64,000 nucleotides of DNA from Candidatus Uabimicrobium amorphum. GTDB taxonomy: Bacteria > Planctomycetota > Uabimicrobiia > Uabimicrobiales > Uabimicrobiaceae. Made by a program: the position numbers and the translations under genes. The DNA lies in assembly GCF_009002475.1 (NCBI RefSeq), contig NZ_AP019860.1:7082501-7146500 (forward strand). Direction: 5' to 3'. Numbering within the stretch: position 1 is the stretch's first letter; every line of letters begins with the position of its first letter. Below, piece after piece: positions 9,276-19,750 of this stretch. Below the pieces are notes generated by a model, which made no database searches, had not been told where the DNA came from, and worked only from the letters and a program-made list of their open reading frames with translations.

Positions 9276-9815
9276 ATGGATTTAAAACTACTAAATAAAA
9301 AATGTCCAAATTGCGGTAGTTCTGCTTTTAGACAAGAAAACTTTTTCACAACACTCTTTCTATTCCTACCGAATGTTTTGTTTTACAACAAAAAATATGA
9401 ATGTGTTGGTTGTAAGAAAATTTACAATGTTTCTTCGAGTGCTATAGAATTGGTAACGCCTTTATGCTTCGGCATGGTGTTATACTTTTTGAAAGATCCC
9501 TCTATTATAATAATAGGCATCTCTCTTTTAATAATTACTTACATGTATATTCACTTTGGAATACCTGCATCACCAACAAAAGGAGTACTAAACTACCTTG
9601 TTGGTTGGTTTATACTGTGGACGGTTGTAGTTATACGATTAGCGCACAGTAACATCTTAAAACAATTTGGGCTAGCTCAGATGGATGGTGTTTTTTTTGC
9701 GCTTGGTGGAACTATTGCTCTCGGACTAGGGTATTTAACACTGTACTTAGAAATTAATTTAGGACAAGAGCTAGATCAAAGAAACGAAGAGGGAAAATTC
9801 AATATTAGAGAATAA
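9276..9815 (+). CDS. Zinc-ribbon multi-pass membrane protein
   Basis: Unrecognised 179-residue protein. The N-terminus has a rubredoxin-like zinc ribbon, CPNCGSSAF and later CVGCKKIY (two CxxC pairs about 35 residues apart). Four hydrophobic segments follow in the last 120 residues. The frame remains open upstream into the resolvase gene, but the ATG at 9276 behind AGGA is the best start because it opens directly before the zinc ribbon. Function unknown. Confidence 0.55.
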   Translation: MDLKLLNKKCPNCGSSAFRQENFFTTLFLFLPNVLFYNKKYECVGCKKIYNVSSSAIELVTPLCFGMVLYFLKDPSIIIIGISLLIITYMYIHFGIPASPTKGVLNYLVGWFILWTVVVIRLAHSNILKQFGLAQMDGVFFALGGTIALGLGYLTLYLEINLGQELDQRNEEGKFNIRE

Positions 9816-9927
9816 CTTTTGTATTTCTTAAGTGGAGTAAATATTTATCACATCTATGAACGAAAATTTTAATTTTACCTAAATTAAAGAATTAAAACTC
9901 ATACTAATAATCTTTGAGGTGTCTTAT

Positions 9928-10764
9928 ATGCATCCTATCACAATAAAATTATTTTTAGCCCAAGGACATGCTGACGGTCTAAGAATAGCAGAAATATCAA
10001 ATTGGTCTGGCAAAGCAATAGCTTGCCCTCGCAATGAGTTTAACACATTGCTAAAACGAGACGAAGTTGAAAAACCGGGTATTTATCTACTCTTTGGTGA
10101 CCAAGAGGATTCCAATCCTACAGTGTATATTGGCGAAGCTGAGGATATTGGCAGACGTTTAAAAAAACATGAAACACTCGACTGGACACAAGTAATCACC
10201 TTCATTAGTAAAGACGATAACTTAACAAAATCGCATATAAAATATCTCGAAGGTAAACTCATCGATAAGTTTAGAGAAGTGGATGCTGTTAGTGTTCATA
10301 ATGCGCAAACAAGTGGAGCTAAACTACCGGAGTCCGAAATAGCTTACATGAACGCTTTTCTAGAATGTGTTTACCAGATATTACCAATTCTAGGTGTATA
10401 CTACTTTTCAACGAAACAATCAAAGGCAAAGTCTTCAGTCCTTTACTGCAAAATAAAGCAATTGGAAGCAAAAGGTCGCAGAACTAACAGTGGTTTTATC
10501 GTTTTAAAAGGGTCACAAGCAGTTTTTAAATTGAGACCCTCTGTGAGCAATGCTATTAAAAATAGAAGGCAAATGTTACTTGATAAAAAAATTCTCATTG
10601 AAGAAAATGATTACCTCATTTTTACTAGAGATCATGATTTTTCTAGTCCAAGTACTGCTGGAGCTATAGTTAGGGGTGGTAATACAAATGGCCTGATTCA
10701 GTGGAAAGATAAGGATGGTCAAACATTGAAAGAAATTGAAAGCCAGGAGAACGGGAATGAATAA
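9928..10764 (+). CDS. GIY-YIG nuclease family protein with C-terminal DUF4357-like domain
   Basis: Predicted nuclease of 278 residues. The GIY-YIG core begins GIYLLFG and continues VYIGEAEDIGRRLKKHE; the catalytic Arg is in IGRRL and the metal-binding Glu in KYLEGKLI. The last 90 residues match the DUF4357 pattern: GSQAVFKLR, then a helix, then FSSPSTAGAIVRGG and NGLIQWKDKDGQTLKEIE. The ATG at 9928 is preferred over GTG at 9919 because GAGGTG sits 7 bases upstream. The stop overlaps the ATG of the next gene (ATGAATAA), so the two are coupled. A restriction or antiphage role is inferred from context. Confidence 0.8.
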   Translation: MHPITIKLFLAQGHADGLRIAEISNWSGKAIACPRNEFNTLLKRDEVEKPGIYLLFGDQEDSNPTVYIGEAEDIGRRLKKHETLDWTQVITFISKDDNLTKSHIKYLEGKLIDKFREVDAVSVHNAQTSGAKLPESEIAYMNAFLECVYQILPILGVYYFSTKQSKAKSSVLYCKIKQLEAKGRRTNSGFIVLKGSQAVFKLRPSVSNAIKNRRQMLLDKKILIEENDYLIFTRDHDFSSPSTAGAIVRGGNTNGLIQWKDKDGQTLKEIESQENGNE

Positions 10765-11263
10765 GAGGGAAGCTCTAAAGTTATTAGAAAAATCGATTAT
10801 TGACGTGCAAGAAAAATTTAAAGAGTCACCATATTGTTTTTTATCTGAAGATGATTTCAAATGCCATATTTATGCTCGAATATTAGGTGAATTAGGTGAT
10901 CGTTTTTCAATACATACCGAAACTTCTTTTCGCGATGGAAATAGTAAGCTTTCAAAGAAGCCAGATTTATCTATCTATGTAAAAAAAGGTATAAAACGCG
11001 AACAAGAAAAGTTTTTCTGGGAAGTTTTTGCTGATGATGTGCTGGCTATTGTGGAAATTAAGTTTTTCAAAGCACACTCCAAGAAAAACGAAGAATTGGC
11101 AATGAAAGATATAGAGAAACTTGAGTCTCTCTTAGAGATGAACCCGACAGCAAAAGGGTATTTTGTCGCATTTTCTTTCCCCAAATTGAATATGGATATC
11201 ATAAAGAAAAGATGCAAAAGTATAAGGGGGAAATTTTATTATTGTAGCTTTTTAACTACATAA
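10757..11263 (+). CDS. Possible PD-(D/E)XK nuclease-fold protein coupled to the GIY-YIG gene
   Basis: Short 168-residue protein with a candidate PD-(D/E)XK active site: KKPDLSIYV (about residue 70) and VLAIVEIKFF (about residue 97), giving the D...ExK spacing of restriction-like folds. Its N-terminal helices resemble those in small endonuclease-like proteins. It overlaps the GIY-YIG gene by 8 bases and is probably co-translated. Whether it cuts DNA or only binds it is unknown; the fold call rests on two motifs. Confidence 0.5.
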   Translation: MNKREALKLLEKSIIDVQEKFKESPYCFLSEDDFKCHIYARILGELGDRFSIHTETSFRDGNSKLSKKPDLSIYVKKGIKREQEKFFWEVFADDVLAIVEIKFFKAHSKKNEELAMKDIEKLESLLEMNPTAKGYFVAFSFPKLNMDIIKKRCKSIRGKFYYCSFLTT

Positions 11264-11340
11264 CATTTTTTACAAAAAAAACGATTAACTCCTATTATGA
11301 AAAAAGTGATATTACAAAATGCGAACAATATGAGGCTACA

Positions 11341-14300
11341 ATGGACAGCGAAAAAACTATAAAACTATGGGGGAATATAATTCCTGAAATAGACAAATCT
11401 GACCCACAGCACACTTACAAAGACGTAAATTTTACTAAAGATATAACTGTACCGTTGGACTTTATATACAAAACAATCACAAGCACTGAAAATGAATCAC
11501 AAGGGGAAACAAATAACTCTTTAGCAACGCAATCAGTTAACTACATACTTCTAAATGAAATTACGCGCGGTGGCATGGGGATTATATTTAAGGGGAAACA
11601 GAATAGTTTAATGCGAGAAATAGCTATAAAGAAAATTATCCCCAACAAAGAAAACTCTGCTAGCAAGAGTAAGTTTATATCAGAATCGCTTGTTACAGCT
11701 TATCTTGAACATCCTAATATTGTTCCAGTGCATGAGCTAAGTCAAGATCAAGATGGTGGAGTAATATTAGCGATGAAATTAGTAGGTGGCTTAGAATGGA
11801 AGCACTTACTACACCCACGCAATGACTACCACAAGGAAAAAGCAAATTCATACGATTTGGAGGCGCATCTAGGAATCCTCTTAAATGTTTGCAATGCTGT
11901 TGCGTATGCCCATAGTAAAGATATCATTCATAATGATCTCAAGCCTTCAAATATTATGGTAGGAGAATTTGGTGAAGTACTAGTGATGGATTGGGGTATC
12001 GCTGTAAACGTTAAAGATAAAGATAAATCTGACGAAATAACAATTCATAAATCTATGGTAAAGTCTCCTATGGGAACACCATGCTACATGCCTTGGGAAT
12101 TAGCCGAGGGGGTAGGCGAAAATATTGGGCCATGGACTGATGTTTATCTTCTTGGAGGAATTCTCTACCACATTCTAATGGGAAAACCTCCACATGGCGA
12201 AAGTACTATAGGAGCTTTGGTTGCAGCAGTTACTGGTAAGCTACCAACTTTTGAAGATAAAATTCCCAGAGAACTCCAACAAATTTGCCACAAAGCCATG
12301 GCCAAAGAAATTGAAAAACGTTACCAAGCGGTTGAAGATTTTCGTAAAGATCTTCAAAACTACTTAAAACATCGCGAAAGTCTAATGATTTCAGATACGG
12401 CCCAAACTGTACTAAATAAATGCTGTAATCAAATTAAAAATGAGCTTTTAGAAAACGAGCTTGATATTTTATACACAAATTTTTCAAAGGCTATTTTTGG
12501 ATTTGACCAAGCAGTTGATTTATGGAATGGAAATGAAGACGCTAAACAAGGACAACAAAACGCACGTATCGAGTACGCCAAGATAGCCTTTGCGCATGAA
12601 GATTTTGGATTAGCAAATGCACAAATTGCGACTATTCAAGGCAATAAAGAGGTTGATAAACTAAAGGTTGAAATCGAAGAAGCACGTGATAAAAAATTAA
12701 AGTTAAAATTGATGGCAGAGGAACTACAAAAAAAGATCGTTGAACAAAGGAATGACGCATACATACAACTTGCCCAAATAGCTTTGCGAAAATCCGAAGA
12801 GACGTATCAACAATTATTAGATAACATTCATAATCAAGGTTCCCAAAATGTAATTGATCTTCATACCGCAGAGAATTTATACAATCAATGCGGAGCCTAT
12901 GCACTGGAAAGTTTGAAGTTTTTAAAAAGTATAGAAGTACCAAATACTCAACAGGAAAACCAAATTGAGACCGCAAAGAAAACTAGCTACGTAATGATTT
13001 GGATATGCCAAAATCGTAGTTATAGCTCTTTACTTTGGAGCAATCCAGGGGGCAAAAATATTTACAATGAAAAATCATCTATTTCTTTTAGCCCCGACGG
13101 AAATTTTTTAGTTTTTAATACCTGTAACAACAGTCTTCTTATCCATGATTTAATTACAAAAAAAGACCGAAAGGTTACTTTTCCATCTCGTGTTGACTCC
13201 GTTACGTTTAGTCCAGATGGAAAATATGTCGCTGTTGGTTTAGAAAACAACAAGGTTTACTTATACGATATCGACCAAGATGTAAAATATCTTTTTGAAG
13301 GGCATTGTGGATCGATAGAACAAGTAGTATTTAATTGTCAAGGAACACTACTCGCTTCTGCAGCAAAGGATTTTAAAATAAAGATCTGGGATCTTTCCAC
13401 ACACCAATTGTTACATACATTTGAAGGACATAATGCTTTAATTAACGCCATAGCCTTTAGCCCTGATGGAACGATTTTAGTTTCTGCTTCATGCGATAGA
13501 GCTGTTCGAACTTGGAATATCTCTACAAAACAACAAGAACTTCTCTTCGAAGGTACTTTTTATTCGGTAGCATTCCATCCAAACCAAAACTCGGTTGCTC
13601 TAGCATCTAAAGATAACGATGTGATAATTGTTAATCTCGAAACAAAGCAAGAAGAATATAAATTTAGAGGACATTGTGACTATGTGTTTAGTACTGCCTT
13701 TAGTAAAGATGGAAAATACCTTGCATCCGCTTCCTGTGATAAAAGTGTGAAGATATGGAACTTTGAAACAAGAAAACAAGTATATGCCATTGAGGAAACC
13801 TTCTTTTACAACTCGATAGCGTTTAATCCCAACTATGAAACTATAGCTTGCAACTCAGAGAACTACACTACAAAAATGTGGAAGTTAGGAAAAAATAAGC
13901 CAGTCCATAATTTTCGCGGACATAGCGATTATATTTTGTCTGTTTTGTTTGAGGGGCAATTCGTGGTTTCTGGTTCGTGGGATACCACTGTACGAATATG
14001 GGATACTACAAATAAACACGCAACAAAAGTTGTAACTTGTGGCTCTCCAGTAAATTCGATTTCTTTAAACAGAGATAACACTCTAGTTGCAGCAGGAACA
14101 CATAATGCCATAGAGTTGTATAACATCCAAACACTGCAAAAGGTATCTGTTTTAGAAGGGCACTCTGGACCTCTTAGCTCATTAGTTTTTAGTGCAGATA
14201 ACAATTATATAATTTCAGGATCTTTAGATACAACAATAAGAATATGGGATATTGGTTCAAAAAAAGAAATGAGTATCTTAAACGATCACAGTGACTATAT

Positions 14301-14853
14301 AAAATCACTTGCGCTACACCCTAATGGAAAAACACTATTCTCTGGTTCATGGGATAAAACTGTTAGAGTATGGGATTTAGAAAAGCGCACTTCATCAATA
14401 TTTGATACTCATGACTCACCAGTAGATTCAATAACAATTAGTCCTGACGGTCTACTTTTAGCATCGCTTGGCAAAACTGTTAAGTTGTGGGATATACAAA
14501 AAAATAAACAAATATTAGTCATAGCCCTGGAAAGTAGTGAAGTGGTTTCTCTAGCTTTTTCCCCTCGAAATTCTCTAATAGCGCTGGGATTAGAAAATGG
14601 AAATATCTTACTGCAAGAAATTATTACGGGTAAACAAGTGTTTAGCTTTGAGGGACACAACGAATCTGTGAAATCAATAGCATTCAGTAAAGATGGTAAA
14701 TACATAGTTTCAGGCTCCAGTGATCACATCGTCAAAATATGGCGTTTACCAAGAATAGAGCTTTTTAAGTACTCAGAAACATTTAATAAGAATATATTAA
14801 CATCTGATTTTTCATACTCTGTAAATCAGGATATGTCTCTGGCAAAAAAATAA
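11341..14853 (+). CDS. Ser/Thr protein kinase with 14 WD40 repeats
   Basis: Large 1170-residue signalling protein in planctomycete style. The kinase domain (about residues 70-350) has the glycine loop RGGMGIIFKG, the ATP-contact lysine in IAIKKI, the catalytic loop IIHNDLKPSNIM and the metal motif DWG. The usual HRD is HND here; the catalytic Asp is kept but the regulatory Arg is not, which suggests activation independent of activation-loop phosphorylation. A helical linker (about 360-560) leads to about 14 WD40 blades (endings such as IKIWDL and VRIWDT), enough for two seven-bladed propellers. No membrane helix is visible, so it is probably cytosolic. Its target is unknown. Confidence 0.88.
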   Translation: MDSEKTIKLWGNIIPEIDKSDPQHTYKDVNFTKDITVPLDFIYKTITSTENESQGETNNSLATQSVNYILLNEITRGGMGIIFKGKQNSLMREIAIKKIIPNKENSASKSKFISESLVTAYLEHPNIVPVHELSQDQDGGVILAMKLVGGLEWKHLLHPRNDYHKEKANSYDLEAHLGILLNVCNAVAYAHSKDIIHNDLKPSNIMVGEFGEVLVMDWGIAVNVKDKDKSDEITIHKSMVKSPMGTPCYMPWELAEGVGENIGPWTDVYLLGGILYHILMGKPPHGESTIGALVAAVTGKLPTFEDKIPRELQQICHKAMAKEIEKRYQAVEDFRKDLQNYLKHRESLMISDTAQTVLNKCCNQIKNELLENELDILYTNFSKAIFGFDQAVDLWNGNEDAKQGQQNARIEYAKIAFAHEDFGLANAQIATIQGNKEVDKLKVEIEEARDKKLKLKLMAEELQKKIVEQRNDAYIQLAQIALRKSEETYQQLLDNIHNQGSQNVIDLHTAENLYNQCGAYALESLKFLKSIEVPNTQQENQIETAKKTSYVMIWICQNRSYSSLLWSNPGGKNIYNEKSSISFSPDGNFLVFNTCNNSLLIHDLITKKDRKVTFPSRVDSVTFSPDGKYVAVGLENNKVYLYDIDQDVKYLFEGHCGSIEQVVFNCQGTLLASAAKDFKIKIWDLSTHQLLHTFEGHNALINAIAFSPDGTILVSASCDRAVRTWNISTKQQELLFEGTFYSVAFHPNQNSVALASKDNDVIIVNLETKQEEYKFRGHCDYVFSTAFSKDGKYLASASCDKSVKIWNFETRKQVYAIEETFFYNSIAFNPNYETIACNSENYTTKMWKLGKNKPVHNFRGHSDYILSVLFEGQFVVSGSWDTTVRIWDTTNKHATKVVTCGSPVNSISLNRDNTLVAAGTHNAIELYNIQTLQKVSVLEGHSGPLSSLVFSADNNYIISGSLDTTIRIWDIGSKKEMSILNDHSDYIKSLALHPNGKTLFSGSWDKTVRVWDLEKRTSSIFDTHDSPVDSITISPDGLLLASLGKTVKLWDIQKNKQILVIALESSEVVSLAFSPRNSLIALGLENGNILLQEIITGKQVFSFEGHNESVKSIAFSKDGKYIVSGSSDHIVKIWRLPRIELFKYSETFNKNILTSDFSYSVNQDMSLAKK

Positions 14854-14939
14854 GTATTAAGGTAAATGGACAAAATAGAGGTTTCTTGACAACAATTACG
14901 ATTTAACCCCAAAGTTCATTAATGCAATGCCTAAGTAAA

Positions 14940-15779
14940 CTAGTTATATCCGTGTAAAACATAGCGTTTTACTTTATGGCACCTGAGTTGATCCATAGCT
15001 CCAAATGTGTCGTTATATCGAGATAATTCACACTCTGCAATATTAAATTCAATACTATTATCTTTTTTTATCACACGGAGATAAACCGGGACAACTTTCA
15101 TATAAGAAGGTATTTTTTCACAAACAGACAGAATAGGGTACAAAAGTTTATGTTTGGCGAGCGAAGAAAAATCTTTACCAATTTTGGCTTCTACAACAAA
15201 AAGACATTCTCTATCGTTACGTTGTCCTACAAATAAAGCATCTATTTCTACTTGTCCTTGGTTATGCAGTAGTGTTGTAGCACAAGTGGATATTGGCTGA
15301 AATTCAAAAGTAAAAGAGCTTTTACCTGTTGCTGGTATAATTTGCTGTGCAGATATTCCCAATGCATGAGGAAGTAAGCCAGAAGCAATAGCTAAGTTTA
15401 CGATTGAAGTTTCGGTCAAAACAGGTAGCAATTGATAAGCAAACAAGCTGCGCACGGATACGTCAGGTAAATACATTTCAACTTTAGTCGAAGAAAAAAT
15501 ATTCTCATCAATAAAAAAATAGTCATCCCAACCTTGTGCAGTTTTTGCTAAAGCAAAATGAGTATACCTGGCTCCTTTGGGAGCACCCAGCCTAAATACC
15601 ATACAATCTGCTTCGTACAAATCTCGACTTAAGTCGTTAAGACTATTAATAGAAATATACTGCGCTGTATTTTTTGTACCAATACCCAAAGTTGTAATAT
15701 AATCCTGAAAAGATATTGGCTGCCCAACGAGTTGTTGGCTTTTTTCCAATTTTTGTATAGCTTCAAAAAATATGCTCAT
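14940..15779 (-). CDS. Restriction-endonuclease-like protein of unknown function
   Basis: 279-residue protein, convergent with the kinase gene. The C-terminal half contains a candidate PD-(D/E)XK core: GQVEIDALFVG, then CLFVVEAKIGKDFSS, with an Asp followed by E-A-K on the next strand. The N-terminal half has a GIGTKNTAQYISINSL segment that may be a small winged-helix or recognition region. An AGGTGA ribosome site precedes the ATG. The combination suggests a solitary restriction-type enzyme in the island. No methyltransferase partner is adjacent, so the role is open. Confidence 0.5.
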   Translation of the reverse strand: MSIFFEAIQKLEKSQQLVGQPISFQDYITTLGIGTKNTAQYISINSLNDLSRDLYEADCMVFRLGAPKGARYTHFALAKTAQGWDDYFFIDENIFSSTKVEMYLPDVSVRSLFAYQLLPVLTETSIVNLAIASGLLPHALGISAQQIIPATGKSSFTFEFQPISTCATTLLHNQGQVEIDALFVGQRNDRECLFVVEAKIGKDFSSLAKHKLLYPILSVCEKIPSYMKVVPVYLRVIKKDNSIEFNIAECELSRYNDTFGAMDQLRCHKVKRYVLHGYN

Positions 15780-16376
15780 AATTTGTTCACCTAAATTTTA
15801 TTATGAAACTGTTCTTTTATAAAAGAGTTTGCAATTTCTACTGTAAAACTTTCGTGATAAAATAATCTCTATGTTTAAAAAATGTTAAAACTAAACCTAC
15901 AATAGGGAAACCAAAAAGAGCAAATTTACATACATGTCTTATTATGGTATATTGTAAAAACCGATAACTTCAATAACTTCCAAATTACAGCTACAAGTAA
16001 TCTATCGGCCATGCATACTTCAGCAATAAAAATTGTGGCAAAAAAAGACAAGACATGTAATAATAACTAACCTAAAATCATACTCACCTTGCACCATCAA
16101 AAATAACATAACATAGTAAATCAGATAAACCTAAAAAGAAGCCAAACCAGATACTTATTTTTATGTTGGTAATTTTGGAACTGGTTATCTACCGGACTAT
16201 TTTAAGAAGTACATCTGACAATAGCTATAAAGCCTTGAACACAAATGCGATATGGTTGAAATTTTATAGCGCAAGGCGGCTAAAAACATATAAAAAACAC
16301 AGGTACCGTAAAACTTTTTTACAATACCCTTTAGATAAAACCTAATTATCAATATTTAGTGATGGTATAGAATCTC
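15780..16376. other. AT-rich intergenic region without a convincing gene
   Basis: About 600 bases rich in A+T between the nuclease-like gene and the orphan gene. A 60-codon frame at 16163-16345 has no ribosome site and an odd composition, so I do not call it. Promoters for the divergent flanking genes must lie here, but I see no clear -35/-10 pair, strong repeat or hairpin. Confidence 0.4.
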
Positions 16377-17345
16377 ATGAAAAACTACATAGAAACCTTT
16401 AGAAAGGTTTTACAGCCTTACAAGAAAGAAATTAATGACATTGACAGCATCAATAATTTTTTTTGCAGGCTCTTAGACGAGACAAAGGGACAAGTCATCC
16501 TCGATTTCATGGATAGAACTCACTGGGACAATTTTGAAAAATTTGATCTTGATAAGAAAAAACGATATTTAACTTTAGTTTGGCATGATTTTCGGAATAT
16601 CAAAGATCTTGAAGAGCGCGAAAGGTTAAGACATGTCTTTGGTGGCGATTTTTGTAAATGTATATTCCATATTAAATCGCTGGTCCCCATACTCACAGAC
16701 AATTTTTGCGCATGTTTGATAAAGAATTATGCTTTAGAAGATGCACAGGTTCTATCCCACTTGGGTATAAAAAAAGAAGAAAAAAATTTTAAAATACAAA
16801 ATGAAGCTTTTTTTAAAAAGTGTATTTTTACACATACAGGTAACAACCTAGGATGGACTAACTATCACTTTGTACCAATATTTTCTTCTGTTTTGATACC
16901 TAAAGGTGGGACAACAAGCCCTTTATCTACAGTACTCTTATGTGTTACAAATATTAATGACTCTATTAATAGATTAAATAATATTATCTCATCTTTGATA
17001 GACGAGAAAGACGAAGATGAATTACAAGGTAAAGCAAATAGTATTCGATCAAGGTTAGAAAACGTTTTAAAAGTAGAATGTTGCTATAGAAAAGTAGATT
17101 ATCCCAAAAAGGTCAATTATCTATCTGCAAACAAACTTATAACATTAGTATATAGTAAAAAAGCAACGTCTGAAAATAAAGATATATTATTAAAGGTAAA
17201 GAACATAACAAACAAACACTCTCATGACAGCGGTATACGATTAGATAAAGAAAAAATTAAGTTTTGTGCATCTGCAATCATTGAATATAGTGAAAATTTG
17301 AAAACAGAAATTATCCAAAAACAAGGATTTCCTGAAAATATTTAA
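16377..17345 (+). CDS. Orphan hypothetical protein
   Basis: I do not recognise this 322-residue protein. It is hydrophilic, has no signal peptide or membrane helix, and is rich in Lys and Asn. The C-terminal third is helical and ends with NITNKHSHDSGIRLDKEKIK, a pattern weakly reminiscent of the C-terminal helical domains attached to defence ATPases, without a clear HEPN RxxxxH motif. It stands alone between a gene-free stretch and the primase. It could be an island cargo gene with a defence role; that is a guess. Confidence 0.45.
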   Translation: MKNYIETFRKVLQPYKKEINDIDSINNFFCRLLDETKGQVILDFMDRTHWDNFEKFDLDKKKRYLTLVWHDFRNIKDLEERERLRHVFGGDFCKCIFHIKSLVPILTDNFCACLIKNYALEDAQVLSHLGIKKEEKNFKIQNEAFFKKCIFTHTGNNLGWTNYHFVPIFSSVLIPKGGTTSPLSTVLLCVTNINDSINRLNNIISSLIDEKDEDELQGKANSIRSRLENVLKVECCYRKVDYPKKVNYLSANKLITLVYSKKATSENKDILLKVKNITNKHSHDSGIRLDKEKIKFCASAIIEYSENLKTEIIQKQGFPENI

Positions 17346-17606
17346 CTTATTGTAAAGTCACATTTAACTGTACTCAACGCTAAGGTTTTGATTTAAAGTG
17401 TATGGTACTATGTTTTCATTTTGCTGTTTCTATTAACAGTACAATCTTGAAAAGAAGTCGAATTTTCAAAATTGAATACGATTGTTGTATAAAAGGCAAA
17501 CCTTGATAAAAGCTCTCAAGTATAGGCATACCGACCCCATGGCAAAATAGAAATGAGCACATCTCTTCATTTTGCTATGTCTTCAAATTAAATGTTTAGC
17601 TATATT

Positions 17607-19718
17607 TTACTTTTGGTCTTGTTTATACTTATTGGTGTATTTCTCTATGGAATCAGGTTTGCATAGACCTCGTTCTTGCCAATTGAGACAACCTTTTATC
17701 GCCCAATTGAGTATACCTGACAATTCCTGTGCTAACTTGTACGACAAAAACTTATCACGCTCTTGCGCAGGGATTGTAGTATTGAAAGGTACTACACACA
17801 ACCTCTCCCAAATTGCCATGTCATTTCCTTCAATGGTAGGCCTATGATTTGTCGCCATCCAAATCTTGAACTCTGGCTTATACTCGAAGAACTCTTTATG
17901 TAGAAATCTTGCTTGTATTGTATCTCCCCCTGTGATTTGTTTGATTAGCGATTCAGCTAGCTTACCACCTTGCTCTGTTTCGACGGTAGGAACAAAGCGT
18001 GCTCCTTTTAGTGCGGCTAAATCATTGGGAATACTTCCGCGTTTCTTAAGGAAGGTTTCTGGACGCGTTGGCTTTGCGTAATCCCCCATCATTTTTTCTA
18101 TAGCACCGAGGAACTTCGACTTACCGTTTCGCCCACTGCCATGGAGCATAAACATACACTCTTCGTTGTTATTTCCGGTAAGACTATAACCAACTGCCGA
18201 TTGTAGAAACTTGCGTATTTCTTCGTTTTCACTGGTGACGGTTTCTAGAAATTTGTTCCATGTCGGGCAAGGAGCTTCTGGATCGTAATGCACAGGAGCT
18301 TTTTTGGTAATAAGGTCTTGTGGGTTGTGTGGTTGTAGCTCACCTGTCTTTAGATTGACGGTTCCATTTTCAACATTCAGTAACCATGGGTTTGTATCTA
18401 GCTGCGATGTTTGAATGGGTACACCTGGTTCTGATTTAGCGAGCTTGATCATTGACATAATACGGTTATAAGACTGTGATCGTTCTGCGTGTTTTATTAG
18501 GCGATTATACTCCTTTTCACTTTTTGCCATATCCGCTTCGTGGTAGATGCTGATAACTGTATCTTTTGCTAAGCGAACAATTTCTTCAGTAGTGTCTATT
18601 TCCCAACGAGTACCATCCCACACCAACCATTTACCCCAAGCGTGGCAGTAACGGATCTTATGGCCGTGTCTTTTAACTAATCTTGCTGCATTTCCCATAT
18701 CAGTATGCTTTCTATATACATTGACTTTAGTGTTTATCTTTGTACCTTGAAATGGCTGTGCAGTGTTTAGAATGTTTCTCAATGCCTCGACATTGTCTTG
18801 GGCTTTATGTTTGGTAATAAAGTCTGTGATATCTCCTTTCGGAAATTTGCGTCCGAAACTCCCAGGCCACTTGGCTATTTTCACGTTGCAAATATCAGAG
18901 AAAAAGCCGGCTACCTTATGCGCGCCTATTTGGCCAGCTTCATCGACATCATAGATAACAATAACATTGCGTCCTTTGAGTTTCTCTCTGGTTTTTATGA
19001 GTTGCTTGTCGCTGGGTAGCGAACCTTCACCACCAGTGAAAGTGGTAAAGACGAAGTCGTCACCAAGATGTGTTTGCGCTACGGCTTTGTCTTTTTCACC
19101 GGCACATATAACAACGGGTTTATCGATAGTGGAGGGTGTTATTTCGTGAATACCGTATAGGGAAATTTTACCACCGCGCTCGAATTTAGATTTGGTTTTA
19201 CTGGGTGCTTTACGTGAGTATTTTTTCAATGTAAACACATTGCCATATTCATCGAAGATAGGAAAAATTAGGCGCGCTTCATATTTGCCAAAAGTAGGCA
19301 TATAACCTAGCTTTAGTTTTTTGGCGGTATGTATAGAAATGCCTAAGGCTTCTACAGCGGCAAGACTTTTGTCTAAGTTACGCATCAGGTTGTCGTGATA
19401 TCGGTATACTTTATCTTCTAGACTTTCTTTTTTACTAACACCTGCTTCTACGGATAGAAAGTCGATAGAGGTTTTATTTGTGGTATTTTTGAGTTGTTGT
19501 ACAAAATGAAAAACGCTTCCTTGTTGATTGCATCCGAAACATTTAAAAGCGCCTGTTTTTGCATTAAAGCCAAAAGAGGGCGCGCAATCTGAGTGACCTG
19601 GTAACGGGCAATGGCCGTTGAACCAATCGTTGTTTCCTTTGGTGATCTTGCCTTGCATGTGTCTTTTGTAAAAGGCTTCGATATCTAATTTGTCGAGTAT
19701 TTTTTGCTGCACTGACAT
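17607..19718 (-). CDS. P4/D5-type primase-helicase of an integrated element
   Basis: Replication protein of a phage- or plasmid-like element, 703 residues. The N-terminus is a CHC2 zinc finger (C37, H42, C60, C63). A TOPRIM primase domain follows (about 195-270: CAGEKDKAVA and VIYDVDEAG). The C-terminal half is a D5_N plus superfamily 3 helicase with Walker A GSGRNGKSKF near residue 525 and DLAALKGARFVPTVETEQG after it. The start has AGGAG at good spacing. It lies behind the integrase on the same strand, so the pair marks an integrated satellite or plasmid-like element. Confidence 0.9.
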   Translation of the reverse strand: MSVQQKILDKLDIEAFYKRHMQGKITKGNNDWFNGHCPLPGHSDCAPSFGFNAKTGAFKCFGCNQQGSVFHFVQQLKNTTNKTSIDFLSVEAGVSKKESLEDKVYRYHDNLMRNLDKSLAAVEALGISIHTAKKLKLGYMPTFGKYEARLIFPIFDEYGNVFTLKKYSRKAPSKTKSKFERGGKISLYGIHEITPSTIDKPVVICAGEKDKAVAQTHLGDDFVFTTFTGGEGSLPSDKQLIKTREKLKGRNVIVIYDVDEAGQIGAHKVAGFFSDICNVKIAKWPGSFGRKFPKGDITDFITKHKAQDNVEALRNILNTAQPFQGTKINTKVNVYRKHTDMGNAARLVKRHGHKIRYCHAWGKWLVWDGTRWEIDTTEEIVRLAKDTVISIYHEADMAKSEKEYNRLIKHAERSQSYNRIMSMIKLAKSEPGVPIQTSQLDTNPWLLNVENGTVNLKTGELQPHNPQDLITKKAPVHYDPEAPCPTWNKFLETVTSENEEIRKFLQSAVGYSLTGNNNEECMFMLHGSGRNGKSKFLGAIEKMMGDYAKPTRPETFLKKRGSIPNDLAALKGARFVPTVETEQGGKLAESLIKQITGGDTIQARFLHKEFFEYKPEFKIWMATNHRPTIEGNDMAIWERLCVVPFNTTIPAQERDKFLSYKLAQELSGILNWAIKGCLNWQERGLCKPDSIEKYTNKYKQDQK

Positions 19719-19750
19719 TGTTTCTCTCCTAAATTTTACTTTCCACAGGG

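Noticed and set aside
16163..16345. 60-codon frame in the gap before the orphan gene
   Set aside because: No ribosome site, very basic and unusual composition, no neighbour link; looks like a chance frame.
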